Program-made: the position numbers and the translations under genes | Notes under the pieces: generated by a model | What the model was told of the DNA's origin: nothing | What the model saw: the letters and a program-made list of their open reading frames with translations, nothing else | Database searches by the model: none | NCBI GenBank assembly: GCA_900466745.1 | Contig: UBNE01000013.1 | Location: 62,001 to 126,000, forward strand | Direction of reading: 5' to 3' | Source: Hyphomicrobiales bacterium | Lineage (GTDB): Bacteria > Pseudomonadota > Alphaproteobacteria > Rhizobiales > Beijerinckiaceae | Length of the DNA: 64,000 bases | Shown here: in pieces, positions 27,828 through 37,896 of the stretch | Position numbering within the stretch: position 1 is the first letter of the stretch | Layout: the number at the start of each line of letters is the position of its first letter

Positions 27828-30218
27828 TCAGGCAGGCTTGCCCGCGTCGAAGCGCAGCAGGCGAAGCGCGTTGGCCGTGACCAGCACCGTCGCGCCGGTA
27901 TCGGCGAGGATGGCGACCCAGAGCCCGGTATAGCCGAGCACGCTGGTCACCAGGAACACCGCCTTGAGGCCGAGCGCGATCGCGATGTTCGCGCGGATAT
28001 TGCCCATGGCGGCGCGGGCGAGCCGGATCAGCGCCGGCACGTCGCTCACCCGGCTCTTCAGCACGGCGCCGTCAGCCGTCTCCAGCGCGACATCGGTGCC
28101 CGAGCCCATGGCGATGCCGATGCCGGCGGCCGCCAGGGCCGGGGCGTCGTTGATGCCGTCGCCCACCATCATCACCGTCGTGCCGGCGCCGAGCTGCTTC
28201 AGGGCCGCGACCTTGCCGTCGGGCATCAATTCGGCCTGGTGCTCCATGCCGAGCGCGTCGGCGATGGCGGCGGCGGTGCGGGCGTTGTCGCCGGTCAGCA
28301 TGGTCGCGCGGACGCCCATCGCCCTGAGCTCCGCCATGGCGGCGGCGGCATCCTCGCGCGGCTCGTCGCGCAGCGCGATCAGCCCGGCCAGCGTGCCGTC
28401 GACGATCACGGCGGCGACGGTCTTGCCGGCCGATTCCAGCGATTCGACGGCCGAATCGGCGCCGCGATCGAAGGGCGCGCGGGAGGTGGCGTGGCGCGGG
28501 GCGCCGACGAAGACCGTGCGGCCATCGACCTTGCCGGTGACGCCCTGGCCGGCGAGCGCCGCCGCCTCCGCCGCCGGGACGAAGGCGACGGCGTCGGCGC
28601 GGGCGCGCTCGAGCACGGCCTCGGCCAGCGGATGGGCCGAGCCGGCCTCGACCGCGGCGGCGAGCGCCAGGACCTCGCGCCCGTCGCGGCCCAACGCGAC
28701 GATGTCGGTGACGCGCGGCCGGCCCCGGGTGAGGGTGCCGGTCTTGTCGAAGGCGACGAGCCCGGTGCGGGCGGCGGTCTCGATGACGACGCCGCCCTTC
28801 ATCAGCAGGCCCTGGCGCGCGCCGGCCGAGAGCGCGGCGGCGATGGCGGCGGGGACGGAGATGACCAGCGCGCAGGGGCAGCCGATCAGCAGCAGCGCCA
28901 GCGCCCGGTAGATCCAGACCGACCATTCGCCGGCGAAGAGCAGCGGCGGCACCAGCGCGACCGCCAGGGCGAGCCCGACGATCGCCGGCATGTACCAGCG
29001 CGAGAAGCGGTCGATGAAGCGCTCGGTCGGGGCGCGGGCCTCCTGCGCCTCCTCGACCAGGCGGATGATCCGGGCGATGGTGTTGTCCTGCGCCGCCTTC
29101 TCGACGCGGATGCGCAGCGCCGCCTCGCGGTTGACCGAGCCCGCATAGACCGGCTCGCCGACGCCCTTGGTCTTGGGTACGGATTCGCCGGTCACCGGGC
29201 TCTCGTCGATGCCGGAGGTGCCGTCGGTGATCTCGCCATCGGCCGGGATGCGGTCGCCGGGGCGCACCAGCACGATCTGGCCGATCGACAGGCCGGCGGC
29301 ATCGACCTGCCGGCCGATGCCGTTCTCCTCGACGATGGCCGTCTTCGGCACCAGCGCGCCGAGCGCCCGGATCGAGGCGCGGGCGCGGTCGGCCGCCACG
29401 CCTTCCAGGACCTCGCCGACCGCGAAGAGGAAGACGACCAGCGCCGCCTCCTCGGCGGCGCCGATGAAGAGCGCGCCGATGGCGGCGATCGTCATCAGCA
29501 TCTCGATGGTGAAGGGGATGCCGGCGCGCGCCGCCGCGAAGGCCCGCTTCGCCACCGGCGCGACGCCGATCAGGCAGGCGACGAGGAAGGCCCAGTAGGC
29601 GATGTCGTGCCGGACCGCGCCGACGATCCAGGCAGCGGCGAGCAGGGCGCCCGTCACCAGAACCAGCCGGCCCTTTCCGGTCCGGTACCAGCGCGCGCCC
29701 TCCGGCGCGGCCTCGTGGACATGACCCGGCAGGCCGTGGCCGCGATCGGCCTCGCCGCCGCCGGCGGCCTTGCCGCTCTTGCGGGCGGCATGGTCATGCC
29801 CGGCGTGATCGTGGCCGGGATCGGCCCGGTGGTGCTCGCGGCCATGGCTCTCGGCGTGCCCAGCGCAACAGGCGCCTCCCTGCGGCTCCGCGGCGTGGCC
29901 CGGAGCATGGCCGCGATGGTCGTGACCATGTCCGCCGCAGCAGGGGCCTGCCTCGGCCGCCGGCTTCGCGACGGGCGCCTGGGCCAGCGCCGCGGTGGTA
30001 TAGCCGAGGCCGTTGACGCGCTTCTCGACCGTCGCGGCGCTGGTCTGCGTCTCGTCGAGCAGCAGGGTCAGCGTCTCCGACATCACCGAGAGCCTGACGT
30101 CGCCGACGCCCGGCAGGCGCTCCACCGCGCCGCGGATCTTGGTGGCGCAGCTCGCGCAATCCATGCCGCCGACCTTCCAGGACAAGGTCTTCGGTGCGGA
30201 TTCGGTGCTGGTCGACAT
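27828..30218 (-). CDS. heavy-metal translocating P1B-type ATPase (Zn/Cd/Pb exporter, ZntA/CadA type)
   Basis: A 796-residue ATPase. An N-terminal HMA domain has GMDCASC (residues 18-24). A His/Cys-rich linker with repeated HGHDH-like clusters spans about residues 93-168. Membrane helices follow, with CPC (about 447-449) in helix 6, the phosphorylated aspartate in DKTGTLT (D491), an HP dipeptide in AGSAHPLAEA, and MVGDGINDAPAL. This is the Zn2+/Cd2+/Pb2+ efflux pattern. GGAG precedes the ATG at 30218; an in-frame upstream start would read through the promoter. A MerR-type promoter lies just upstream, but no MerR regulator gene is nearby. Confidence 0.93.
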   Translation of the reverse strand: MSTSTESAPKTLSWKVGGMDCASCATKIRGAVERLPGVGDVRLSVMSETLTLLLDETQTSAATVEKRVNGLGYTTAALAQAPVAKPAAEAGPCCGGHGHDHRGHAPGHAAEPQGGACCAGHAESHGREHHRADPGHDHAGHDHAARKSGKAAGGGEADRGHGLPGHVHEAAPEGARWYRTGKGRLVLVTGALLAAAWIVGAVRHDIAYWAFLVACLIGVAPVAKRAFAAARAGIPFTIEMLMTIAAIGALFIGAAEEAALVVFLFAVGEVLEGVAADRARASIRALGALVPKTAIVEENGIGRQVDAAGLSIGQIVLVRPGDRIPADGEITDGTSGIDESPVTGESVPKTKGVGEPVYAGSVNREAALRIRVEKAAQDNTIARIIRLVEEAQEARAPTERFIDRFSRWYMPAIVGLALAVALVPPLLFAGEWSVWIYRALALLLIGCPCALVISVPAAIAAALSAGARQGLLMKGGVVIETAARTGLVAFDKTGTLTRGRPRVTDIVALGRDGREVLALAAAVEAGSAHPLAEAVLERARADAVAFVPAAEAAALAGQGVTGKVDGRTVFVGAPRHATSRAPFDRGADSAVESLESAGKTVAAVIVDGTLAGLIALRDEPREDAAAAMAELRAMGVRATMLTGDNARTAAAIADALGMEHQAELMPDGKVAALKQLGAGTTVMMVGDGINDAPALAAAGIGIAMGSGTDVALETADGAVLKSRVSDVPALIRLARAAMGNIRANIAIALGLKAVFLVTSVLGYTGLWVAILADTGATVLVTANALRLLRFDAGKPA

Positions 30219-30253
30219 GGCGAGTCTCCGTCTGCCTTGGCTACGGGACTCGG

Positions 30254-30284
30254 CTTCTACAAGCTCTAGCGACTTCAGGTTCAA
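30254..30284 (-). promoter_or_regulatory. MerR-family-type promoter with 19-bp spacer
   Basis: On the minus strand the -35 TTGAAC (30279-30284) and -10 TAGAAG (30254-30259) are separated by 19 bp containing CTGAAG and CTAGAG. An over-long spacer with CT..AG half-sites is the hallmark of ZntR/CadR/CueR-controlled promoters. It lies 36 bp upstream of the ATPase start. Confidence 0.7.
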
Positions 30285-30359
30285 GCGAAAAATTCGCCTT
30301 GCCATTCGCCGTCCGCGCGGCTCCGTTCACAGGCGAGTCGCGCGAAGCTGGGGCAGGGG

Positions 30360-31142
30360 ATGGATTCGGAGATTCTGTATGCGGTCGAGGACGGGGTCGG
30401 CACCGTCACCTTCAACCGCCCGCAGGCGCGCAACGCGCTGACCTACGCCATGTATGAGGGGCTGGCCGCGATCTGCCGCGACCCGGCCGCCCATGGCGAC
30501 CCACGCGTCATCGTCGTGACCGGCGCCGGCGAGAAGGCTTTCGCCTCCGGCACCGACATCGCGCAGTTCCGCGCCTTTTCGGGCGCCGCGGACGCGCTGG
30601 CCTATGAGGAGCGGATCGAGGCCGTGCTCGATTCGATCGAGCGCTGCCCGGTGCCGACGATCGCCGCGGTCTCGGGCGCGGTGACGGGGGGCGGCGCCTT
30701 TCTCGCGCTCGCCTGCGACCTGCGGATCGCGTCGACGACGGCGCGCTTCGGCTTCCCGATCGCGCGGACCCTGGGCAACTGCCTGTCGATGGCGAATTAC
30801 GCCCGGCTCTATGCCCTGCTCGGTCCGGCGCTGGTGAAGGACATCGTCTTCACCGCCCGGCTCGTCGAGGCGCAGGAGGGGCACCGGGTCGGGCTCTACA
30901 GCGAATTGCTGCCAGACCATGCCGCGCTGATGCGGCGGGCGGCGGAGCTCGCCCGGACCATCGCCGGCCACGCGCCGCTGACGATGCGCGCCACCAAGGA
31001 GGCGATGCGGAGGCTGACGGCCGCGGCGGCGAAGGACGTCGCCAGCGACGACCTCGTCACGCTCTGCAACACCAGCGAGGATTTCCGCGAGGGCATGGAG
31101 GCCTTCCTGGCCAAGCGCCGCCCGGTCTGGCGGGGGCGCTGA
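30360..31142 (+). CDS. enoyl-CoA hydratase/isomerase (crotonase) family protein
   Basis: A 260-residue crotonase-fold protein. The oxyanion-hole segments are KAFASGTDIAQF and AVSGAVTGGGAFLALACD. The catalytic glutamates of classical enoyl-CoA hydratase are not obvious in NCLSMANYARLYALLG, so the reaction could be another crotonase chemistry such as isomerisation or hydrolysis. The gene stands alone, divergent from the metal ATPase and convergent with an MFS gene 24 bp away. Confidence 0.88.
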   Translation: MDSEILYAVEDGVGTVTFNRPQARNALTYAMYEGLAAICRDPAAHGDPRVIVVTGAGEKAFASGTDIAQFRAFSGAADALAYEERIEAVLDSIERCPVPTIAAVSGAVTGGGAFLALACDLRIASTTARFGFPIARTLGNCLSMANYARLYALLGPALVKDIVFTARLVEAQEGHRVGLYSELLPDHAALMRRAAELARTIAGHAPLTMRATKEAMRRLTAAAAKDVASDDLVTLCNTSEDFREGMEAFLAKRRPVWRGR

Positions 31143-31166
31143 GCCCGGTGCCGGCGAAAGGCCCGC

Positions 31167-32492
31167 TCAGCCGTAGCGGGCTTCGAGCCGGCGGTCCATC
31201 CAGAGCGCGACCAGCGTGCAGACCGCGCCCGACAGCAGGTAGAGCCCGACCCAGGCGAGGCCGAGCTTGCTGGAGAGCGTCAGCGCCACCAGCGGCGCGA
31301 AGCCGGCGCCGATCAGCCAGGCGAGGTCGGAGGTGAGGGCCGCGCCGGTATAGCGGTATTCCCGGCCGAAGCTCGAGGCCACGGCGCCCGCCGTCTGGCC
31401 GTAGGACAGGCCGAGCAGGCCGAAGCCGATGATGACGTAGACCGTCTGCCCGGCGAGGCTGTCGCCGAAGAGCAGCGGCGCGATGATGCTGCTCAGGCTG
31501 AACAGCCCGATCATCAGCCCGGAGAGGACCAGCGTCCGCCGCCGCCCGATCTGGTCGGCGATCAGGCCCGAGGTCATGATCGCGCCGGCGCAGACGACGG
31601 CGCCGGCGCCCTGCACGATCAGGAACTCCGCCACCGAGCGGTTGGTGAAGAGGTTGATCCAGCTCACCGGGAAGATGGTGACGAGGTGGAACAGAGCGAA
31701 GCTCGCCAGCGGCACGAAGGCGCCGAGGACGAGCGTGCTGGCGCGCTTGCGGATGAGCTGGTTCACCGGAATCGGCATCAGCTCGCGGGTTTCCATGAGC
31801 TGGGCGAATTCCTGCGTCGCGACCATGCGCAGGCGGGCGAACAGCGCCACGACGTTGATCGTCAGCGCCACGAAGAAGGGATAGCGCCAGCCCCAGCCGA
31901 GGAAATCCTCGGTCGAGAGCGCGCCCTCGAAGAAGGCGAACAGGCCGGCGGCGAGGATGAAGCCGATCGGCGCGCCGAGCTGCGGCAGCATGGCGTACCA
32001 GCCGCGCCGCGCCGCAGGCGCGTTGAGGGCGAGCAGCGAGGACAGCCCGTCCCAGGCGCCGCCGAGCGCGATGCCCTGCAACAGGCGGAAGGCCGCCAGG
32101 ATGATGCCGGACCAGATGCCGATCGTCTCGTAGCCGGGGAGGAAGGCGATCGCGGCGGTCGAGCCGCCGAGCAGGAACAGCGCGGCGGTGAGCTTGGTGG
32201 CGCGGCCATAGATCCGGTCGATCGTCATGAACAGCACGGAGCCGATCGGGCGCGTCAGGAAGGCGAGGGCGAAGATGCCGAAGGAATAGATCGTCCCGGT
32301 CAGCGGATCGGCGAAGGGAAAGACGAGCTGCGGGAAGACCAGCACGCAGCCCAGGCCGAAGACGAAGAAGTCGAAATATTCGGAGGTGCGGCCGATGATG
32401 ACGCCGATCGCGATCTCGCCGGGGGTGACATGATCCCGGCCGTGCTCGTCCGTCAGGTGGTTCGATGCCGGGCTTGCCGCATGGGCGCTCAT
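31167..32492 (-). CDS. MFS transporter, MHS-like
   Basis: A 441-residue, twelve-helix major facilitator. EYFDFFVFG in the first helix and the conserved loop FMTIDRIYGRATKL after helix 2 resemble the metabolite:H+ symporters, though the usual DRxGRR is altered to DRIYGR. The substrate is unknown. It is divergent from cyoA, with 179 bp between the starts. Confidence 0.88.
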   Translation of the reverse strand: MSAHAASPASNHLTDEHGRDHVTPGEIAIGVIIGRTSEYFDFFVFGLGCVLVFPQLVFPFADPLTGTIYSFGIFALAFLTRPIGSVLFMTIDRIYGRATKLTAALFLLGGSTAAIAFLPGYETIGIWSGIILAAFRLLQGIALGGAWDGLSSLLALNAPAARRGWYAMLPQLGAPIGFILAAGLFAFFEGALSTEDFLGWGWRYPFFVALTINVVALFARLRMVATQEFAQLMETRELMPIPVNQLIRKRASTLVLGAFVPLASFALFHLVTIFPVSWINLFTNRSVAEFLIVQGAGAVVCAGAIMTSGLIADQIGRRRTLVLSGLMIGLFSLSSIIAPLLFGDSLAGQTVYVIIGFGLLGLSYGQTAGAVASSFGREYRYTGAALTSDLAWLIGAGFAPLVALTLSSKLGLAWVGLYLLSGAVCTLVALWMDRRLEARYG

Positions 32493-32671
32493 TCGGGGGC
32501 TTCCTCGTTCGCGCGGAAAAGGGATAACATTCCCCGGCTCCGGACGCCATGGATGCGGCGGATAAAAGCGGACTACCCGGCCTCTGCCAATGGGACATCG
32601 TGTCCTATGTGCAGTGCAAAAGAATACGATAGACAGAGCGGCAACTTTCCGGTCACGGAGGGCTTGGTCTC

Positions 32672-33754
32672 TTGAGAAATCGTCGTTTTCTGGCAGTGCT
32701 GCCGTTCTTGCCCCTGCTCGGCGGCTGCCAGGCGGTGCTGCTCTCCCCCTCCGGGGATGTTGCGCTGCAGCAGCGCAATCTAATGCTGATCTCGACGGCG
32801 CTGATGCTGACGATCATCATCCCGGTGATGGCGCTGACGGTGTATTTCGCCTGGCGCTACCGGGCTTCGGCCAAGGCCGAATACGACCCCGACTGGAACC
32901 ATTCGCTGCCGCTCGAGGTGGTGATCTGGGCGGTGCCGCTGCTGATCATCGTCATCCTCGGCGCGCTGACCTGGATGGGCACGCATCTGCTCGACCCCTA
33001 CCGGCCGCTCAACCGGATCAGCGCCGCGACGCCGATCGCGACGGCGCAGGCGGGGAGCACGCAGATGCGCAAGGAGCCGCTGGTCATCCAGGTCGTGGCG
33101 CTCGACTGGAAATGGCTGTTCATCTACCCGCAGCAGAGCATCGCCTCGGTCAACGAGGCGGTGGTGCCGGTGAACCAGCCGGTCGAGTTCCGCATCACCG
33201 CCTCCTCGGTGATGAACTCGCTCTTCATCCCCGCGCTCGCCGGCCAGATCTACGCGATGCCCGGCATGCAGACCAAGCTCAACGCCGTCATCAACCATCC
33301 CGGCGATTTCGAGGGGTTCTCGGCGAATTACAGCGGCGAGGGCTTCTCCGGCATGCGCTTCCGCTTCCGCGGCCTCGAGGGCAACGGCTTCGAGGACTGG
33401 GTGAAGGCGGCGCAGGCCAAGGGCGACAAGCTCGGCCGCGAGGAATATCTCGTGCTGGAGCGGCCGAGCGAGCGCGAGCCCGCCCGCCAGTTCGGCAGCG
33501 TCGCCCCCGATCTCTACGACGCCATCCTCAACATGTGCGTCGACCGCGCCAAGATGTGCATGCGCGACATGATGGCGATGGACGCCAAGGGCGGCGGCGG
33601 CAGGGAGGGTATCTCCACCGTCATGGCGCTCGAATACGACAAGTCGGTGCGCCGGGGCGGCGCGCCCCTGCCGCCGCGTCCCTTCGTTACCGCGATCTGC
33701 ACGCCGGCGGATGTCTACGGCAAGGGCGGCGTCACCGCCCGGGCCGCGAACTGA
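32672..33754 (+). CDS. cyoA: cytochrome bo3 ubiquinol oxidase subunit II
   Basis: A 360-residue lipoprotein with lipobox LLGGC (C20), two membrane helices and a periplasmic cupredoxin domain. The region ANYSGEGFSGMRFRFRG stands where cytochrome c oxidases have CuA ligands, so this is a quinol oxidase subunit. The start is TTG, with GGAGG about ten bases upstream. A C-terminal extension with several cysteines and methionines is present. Confidence 0.95.
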   Translation: MRNRRFLAVLPFLPLLGGCQAVLLSPSGDVALQQRNLMLISTALMLTIIIPVMALTVYFAWRYRASAKAEYDPDWNHSLPLEVVIWAVPLLIIVILGALTWMGTHLLDPYRPLNRISAATPIATAQAGSTQMRKEPLVIQVVALDWKWLFIYPQQSIASVNEAVVPVNQPVEFRITASSVMNSLFIPALAGQIYAMPGMQTKLNAVINHPGDFEGFSANYSGEGFSGMRFRFRGLEGNGFEDWVKAAQAKGDKLGREEYLVLERPSEREPARQFGSVAPDLYDAILNMCVDRAKMCMRDMMAMDAKGGGGREGISTVMALEYDKSVRRGGAPLPPRPFVTAICTPADVYGKGGVTARAAN

Positions 33755-33786
33755 GCCACGAACTCAACGGCCGCCCGGCCAAGCCG

Positions 33787-33836
33787 AGAGCAGGATGCGC
33801 TAAAGTGGATATCGGTTTTCACGAGAATCCTGCTCT
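33787..33836. repeat. 50-bp inverted-repeat element in the cyoA-cyoB gap
   Basis: Perfect 10-bp ends AGAGCAGGAT and ATCCTGCTCT flank a 30-bp, AT-richer interior. A second hairpin, CAGATGGAAAC / GTTTCCGTCTG (33867-33895), follows before the cyoB start. Confidence 0.7.
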
Positions 33837-33927
33837 AACTGTTTGATAAGAGACGGATTCAGGCTTCAGATGGAAACACCCTCCGTTTCCGTCTGACGTC
33901 ATCCGGCTCTAGCGATCCGAGGAAGCC

Positions 33928-35928
33928 ATGAATTCCTATCCCGACTGGTGGAAGCTCGTGTTCGGACGCTTCACGCTCGAAGCGATCCCCTATCACGAGC
34001 CCATCCTGGTCGCGACCTTCGCAGGCGTCGTGATCGGCGGCCTCGCGGTCATCGCCCTGATCACCCGGCTGAAGGCCTGGGGCTATCTCTGGAACGAGTG
34101 GTTCACCAGCGTCGACCACAAGAAGATCGGCATCATGTACATGGTGCTCGGCGTCGTCATGCTGCTGCGCGGCTTCGCCGATGCGCTGATGATGCGCGGC
34201 CAGCAGGCGATCGCCTTCGGCGCCAATGAGGGCTATCTGCCGCCGCACCATTACGACCAGATCTTCACGGCGCATGGCGTGATCATGATCTTCTTCGTGG
34301 CGATGCCGCTGGTCACCGGGCTGATGAACTATGTCGTGCCGCTGCAGATCGGCGCGCGCGACGTCGCCTTCCCCTTCCTCAACAATTTCTCGTTCTGGAT
34401 GACCGTCGGCGGCGTCGTGCTGGTGATGGCCTCGCTCTTCGTCGGCGAGTTCGCCAAGGTCGGCTGGCTGGCCTATCCGCCGCTCTCGGGGGCCGCCTAC
34501 TCGCCCGGGGTGGGCATGGACTACTATCTATGGGCGCTCCAGATCGCGGGCGTCGGCACGACGCTCTCGGGCATCAACCTGATCGCGACGATCGTGAAGA
34601 TGCGCGCGCCCGGCATGGACATGATGAAGATGCCGGTCTTCACCTGGACGGCGCTGTGCACCAACGTGCTGATCGTGGCGAGCTTCCCGATCCTGGCCGG
34701 CACGCTCGCGCTGCTGACGCTCGACCGCTATGTCGGCACCAACTTCTTCACGAACGATCTCGGCGGCAACCCGATGATGTACGTGAACCTGATCTGGATC
34801 TGGGGCCACCCGGAGGTCTACATCCTGATCCTGCCCTGCTTCGGCATCTATTCCGAGATCGCCTCGACCTTCGCCGGCAAGAAGCTCTTCGGCTACACCT
34901 CGATGGTCTATGCGACGGTGGTGATCACCATCCTGTCCTACCTGGTCTGGCTGCACCATTTCTTCACGATGGGCTCGGGCGCCAGCGTGAACTCCTTCTT
35001 CGGCATCACGACGATGATCATTTCGATCCCGACGGGCGCCAAGATCTTCAACTGGCTGTTCACGATGTATCGCGGGCGCATCCGCTTCGAGTTGCCGATG
35101 ATGTGGCTGATCGCCTTCATGCTGACCTTCGTCATCGGCGGCATGACCGGCGTGATGCTGGCGGTGCCGCCGGCCGACTTCATCCTGCACAACAGCCTGT
35201 TCCTGATCGCGCATTTCCACAACGTGATCATCGGCGGCGTGGTCTTCGGCGCCTTCGCCGGCATCACCTACTGGTTCCCGAAGGCCTTCGGCTTCAAGCT
35301 CGACGAGTTCTGGGGCAAGCTCTCCTTCTGGTTCTGGGTGATCGGCTTCTACGTCGCCTTCATGCCGCTCTACGTGCTCGGCCTGATGGGCGTGACCCGG
35401 CGCCTCAACCATTTCGAGGATCCGTCGCTGCAGATCTGGTTCATGATCGCGGCCTTCGGCGCGGTGCTGATCGCGTTCGGCATCCTGTGCTTCCTGATCC
35501 AGATCGCCGTCAGCATCCTGCACCGCGACCGGCTGCGCGACCTCACCGGCGATCCCTGGGACGGGCGCACGCTGGAATGGTCGACCTCCTCGCCGCCGCC
35601 GGCCTACAACTTCGCCTTCACCCCGGTCGTCCATGACCACGACGCCTGGGCCGACATGAAGAAGCGCGGCTACCGGCGCCCGCTCGGCGGATTCAGGCCG
35701 ATCCACATGCCGCGGAACACCGGCGCCGGCCTGATCATCTCCGCTCTCGCGACGATCTGCGGCTTCGCGCTGGTCTGGTATGTCTGGTGGCTGGCGGCGC
35801 TGAGCTTCGCGGCGGTGATCGTCACGGCGATCGCCCATACCTTCAACTACGACCGGGACTTCCACATTCCGGCCGAGACGGTCCTGCGCGAGGAGAATGC
35901 GCGCACCGAACAGCTCGCGCGGGCCTGA
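33928..35928 (+). CDS. cyoB: cytochrome bo3 ubiquinol oxidase subunit I
   Basis: A 666-residue haem-copper oxidase core subunit. The CuB ligand and its cross-linked tyrosine are in [12 protein letters not shown] (H294, Y298). WLHHFFTMG gives the His pair at about 343, and [11 protein letters not shown] carries haem ligands. It oxidises ubiquinol, reduces O2 and pumps protons. The length and the N-terminal extra helix are typical of CyoB. It is separated from cyoA by an unusual 173-bp gap. Confidence 0.98.
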   Translation: MNSYPDWWKLVFGRFTLEAIPYHEPILVATFAGVVIGGLAVIALITRLKAWGYLWNEWFTSVDHKKIGIMYMVLGVVMLLRGFADALMMRGQQAIAFGANEGYLPPHHYDQIFTAHGVIMIFFVAMPLVTGLMNYVVPLQIGARDVAFPFLNNFSFWMTVGGVVLVMASLFVGEFAKVGWLAYPPLSGAAYSPGVGMDYYLWALQIAGVGTTLSGINLIATIVKMRAPGMDMMKMPVFTWTALCTNVLIVASFPILAGTLALLTLDRYVGTNFFTNDLGGNPMMYVNLIWIWGHPEVYILILPCFGIYSEIASTFAGKKLFGYTSMVYATVVITILSYLVWLHHFFTMGSGASVNSFFGITTMIISIPTGAKIFNWLFTMYRGRIRFELPMMWLIAFMLTFVIGGMTGVMLAVPPADFILHNSLFLIAHFHNVIIGGVVFGAFAGITYWFPKAFGFKLDEFWGKLSFWFWVIGFYVAFMPLYVLGLMGVTRRLNHFEDPSLQIWFMIAAFGAVLIAFGILCFLIQIAVSILHRDRLRDLTGDPWDGRTLEWSTSSPPPAYNFAFTPVVHDHDAWADMKKRGYRRPLGGFRPIHMPRNTGAGLIISALATICGFALVWYVWWLAALSFAAVIVTAIAHTFNYDRDFHIPAETVLREENARTEQLARA

Positions 35929-35931
35929 GGG

Positions 35932-36570
35932 ATGACGATGACGACGGCGACGGCGACGGCGCAACAGGCCGACACCCCGGTCTTCCACGTCACGGATGAC
36001 GAGCACGAGCACTCCGGCGGCTCGACCATGCTCGGCTTCTGGATGTACCTGATGAGCGACTGCCTGGTCTTCGCAGTCCTCTTCGCGACCTATGGCGTGC
36101 TCGGGCGCAGCTATGCGGCCGGGCCTTCCGGGGCCGACCTGTTCGACCTCAAGCTGGTGGCGGTCAACACCGCCATGCTGCTGTTCTCCTCGATCACCTA
36201 CGGCTTCGCCATGCTGGCGATGGAGAAGGGGCGGCAGGCGGCGGTGCAGGGCTGGCTGATTGTGACCGGGCTGTTCGGCCTCGCCTTCATCGGGATCGAG
36301 CTCTACGAGTTCCACCACATGATCCTGGAGGGCGCGACGCCGATGCGCAGCGCCTTCCTGTCCTCCTTCTTCACGCTGGTCGGCACGCACGGGCTGCATG
36401 TCAGCTTCGGCCTGATCTGGCTGACGGTGCTGATGGTGCAGGTGTCGCAGCGCGGCTTGATCGAGGCCAATCGCCGCCGGCTGATGTGCCTCTCCATGTT
36501 CTGGCACTTCCTCGACGTCATCTGGATCGGCGTCTTCACCTTCGTCTATCTGATGGGCGTGCTGAAATGA
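35932..36570 (+). CDS. cyoC: cytochrome bo3 ubiquinol oxidase subunit III
   Basis: A 212-residue, five-helix haem-copper oxidase subunit [23 protein letters not shown] and [14 protein letters not shown] are subunit III signatures. It starts three bases after the cyoB stop and overlaps cyoD by four bases. Confidence 0.96.
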   Translation: MTMTTATATAQQADTPVFHVTDDEHEHSGGSTMLGFWMYLMSDCLVFAVLFATYGVLGRSYAAGPSGADLFDLKLVAVNTAMLLFSSITYGFAMLAMEKGRQAAVQGWLIVTGLFGLAFIGIELYEFHHMILEGATPMRSAFLSSFFTLVGTHGLHVSFGLIWLTVLMVQVSQRGLIEANRRRLMCLSMFWHFLDVIWIGVFTFVYLMGVLK

Positions 36571-36950
36571 GCGGATCGCAGAACCATTCGGGCGAGCATG
36601 GCGCCGAGCGCGGCGAGCACGGCGCCTCGCATGCGACGCTGCGCGGCTATCTCACCGGCTTCGTCCTCGCCGCCATCCTGACGGCGATCCCGTTCTGGCT
36701 GGTCATGGCCGACGTGCTCGGCAACGCGACCACCACGGCGATCGTCATCATGGCCTTCGCCGCCGTGCAGATCGTCGTCCACATGGTCTACTTCCTGCAC
36801 ATGGATTCGCGCTCGGAAGGCGGCTGGACGATGATGGCGCTGATCTTCACCATCGTCATCGTGGTGATCGCCCTCTCGGGCTCGCTCTGGGTGATGTACC
36901 ACCTCAACGTCAACATGATGCCGATGGCGCCCGGCGACCATCCGATGTGA
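36567..36950 (+). CDS. cyoD: cytochrome bo3 ubiquinol oxidase subunit IV
   Basis: A 127-residue, three-helix protein of the CyoD family, with [20 protein letters not shown] and [12 protein letters not shown]. The N-terminus is His/Glu-rich ([13 protein letters not shown]). It is coupled to cyoC by ATGA. No cyoE (haem O synthase) follows; a SURF1 gene takes that place. Confidence 0.95.
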   Translation: MSGSQNHSGEHGAERGEHGASHATLRGYLTGFVLAAILTAIPFWLVMADVLGNATTTAIVIMAFAAVQIVVHMVYFLHMDSRSEGGWTMMALIFTIVIVVIALSGSLWVMYHLNVNMMPMAPGDHPM

Positions 36951-36960
36951 GGAGGCCGCC

Positions 36961-37722
36961 TTGGCCTCACCGCCGCGAGCGCGGGTCGAGGCGGGGAGGG
37001 CTGTGCCCGCCCGCCGCCTCGCTCTGCTGAGCCTGACCGGGCTGCTCGCCATCGTCTTCGTCGGGCTCGGGATCTGGCAGGTCGAGCGGCGGCGCTGGAA
37101 GCTCGACCTGATCGCGCGGGTCGAGGCCCGCATCCACGCGCCGGCGCGGCCGGCCCCGGGGCCCGAGCAATGGGCCGGCTTCGATGCCGCCGATGCCGAA
37201 TACAGCAAGGTCGCGCTCGAAGGGCGATATCTCCCCGGCCCGGAGACGCTGGTGAAGGCGGTGACGGAGAAGGGGCCGGGCTTCTGGGTGCTGGCGCCGT
37301 TCCGCAGCGCCCGCGGCTTCACGGTCCTGGTCAATCGCGGCTTCGTGCCGGAGGGGCGGCGCGACCCGTCGCAGCGCAGCGACGCGGTCGCGCGCGGCGA
37401 GGCCCGGCTTGCGGGATTGCTGCGGCTGAGCGAACCCGGCGGCGGCTTCCTGCGCAGCAACGATCCGGCGGGAGGGCGCTGGTATTCGCGCGACGTCGCG
37501 GCGATCGCGCAGGCACGGGGGCTGGGCGACGTCGCGCCCTATTTCGTCGATGCCGATGCGGCCTCCGAACCGGGGCCGCTGCCGCTGGGCGGGCTGACGG
37601 TGGTCAGCTTCCGCAACACCCATCTCGTCTATGCGCTGACCTGGTTCTGCCTGGCCGGAATGAGCGCCTGGGCGGGGTTCCATGTCCTGCGCCGGCGCGA
37701 GGACGAGCGGGCGGCCTCCTGA
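36961..37722 (+). CDS. SURF1 family oxidase assembly protein
   Basis: A 253-residue protein with two membrane helices (residues 19-37 and a C-terminal one near 225-243) flanking a periplasmic domain. LGIWQVERRRWK, VEGRY-like ALEGRYLPG and LVNRGFVP are SURF1 signatures. SURF1 proteins deliver haem during oxidase assembly. A TTG start follows GAGGAGG and lies ten bases after cyoD, so it is most likely the last gene of the cyo operon. Confidence 0.93.
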   Translation: MASPPRARVEAGRAVPARRLALLSLTGLLAIVFVGLGIWQVERRRWKLDLIARVEARIHAPARPAPGPEQWAGFDAADAEYSKVALEGRYLPGPETLVKAVTEKGPGFWVLAPFRSARGFTVLVNRGFVPEGRRDPSQRSDAVARGEARLAGLLRLSEPGGGFLRSNDPAGGRWYSRDVAAIAQARGLGDVAPYFVDADAASEPGPLPLGGLTVVSFRNTHLVYALTWFCLAGMSAWAGFHVLRRREDERAAS

Positions 37723-37755
37723 CGTCGCCTCCGGAAGGCCGGCTCGGCACCGCCG

Positions 37756-37853
37756 GTCATCCCGGACAAGCCGCGGCGGCGGCGCCGATCCGGGACCCAT
37801 GCCGGAACCGTTCCCCCATGGATCCCGGGTCTCGCTGCGCTCGCCAGGGATGG
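37756..37853. repeat. dispersed palindromic repeat, copy 2
   Basis: It begins GTCATCCCGG and carries GATCCGGGACCCATGCC with a facing CATGGATCCCGGG. The right end is degraded (CCAGGGATGGG). It lies between SURF1 and the convergent peptidase gene. Confidence 0.75.
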
Positions 37854-37896
37854 GCGCGCATCTCCGCGCGCCGCCGTGGCGGTGGATGGCCGCGCG

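Noticed and set aside
33755..33927. Separate small gene in the cyoA-cyoB gap
   Set aside because: No open frame with a start and ribosome-binding site; the gap is explained by two inverted repeats.
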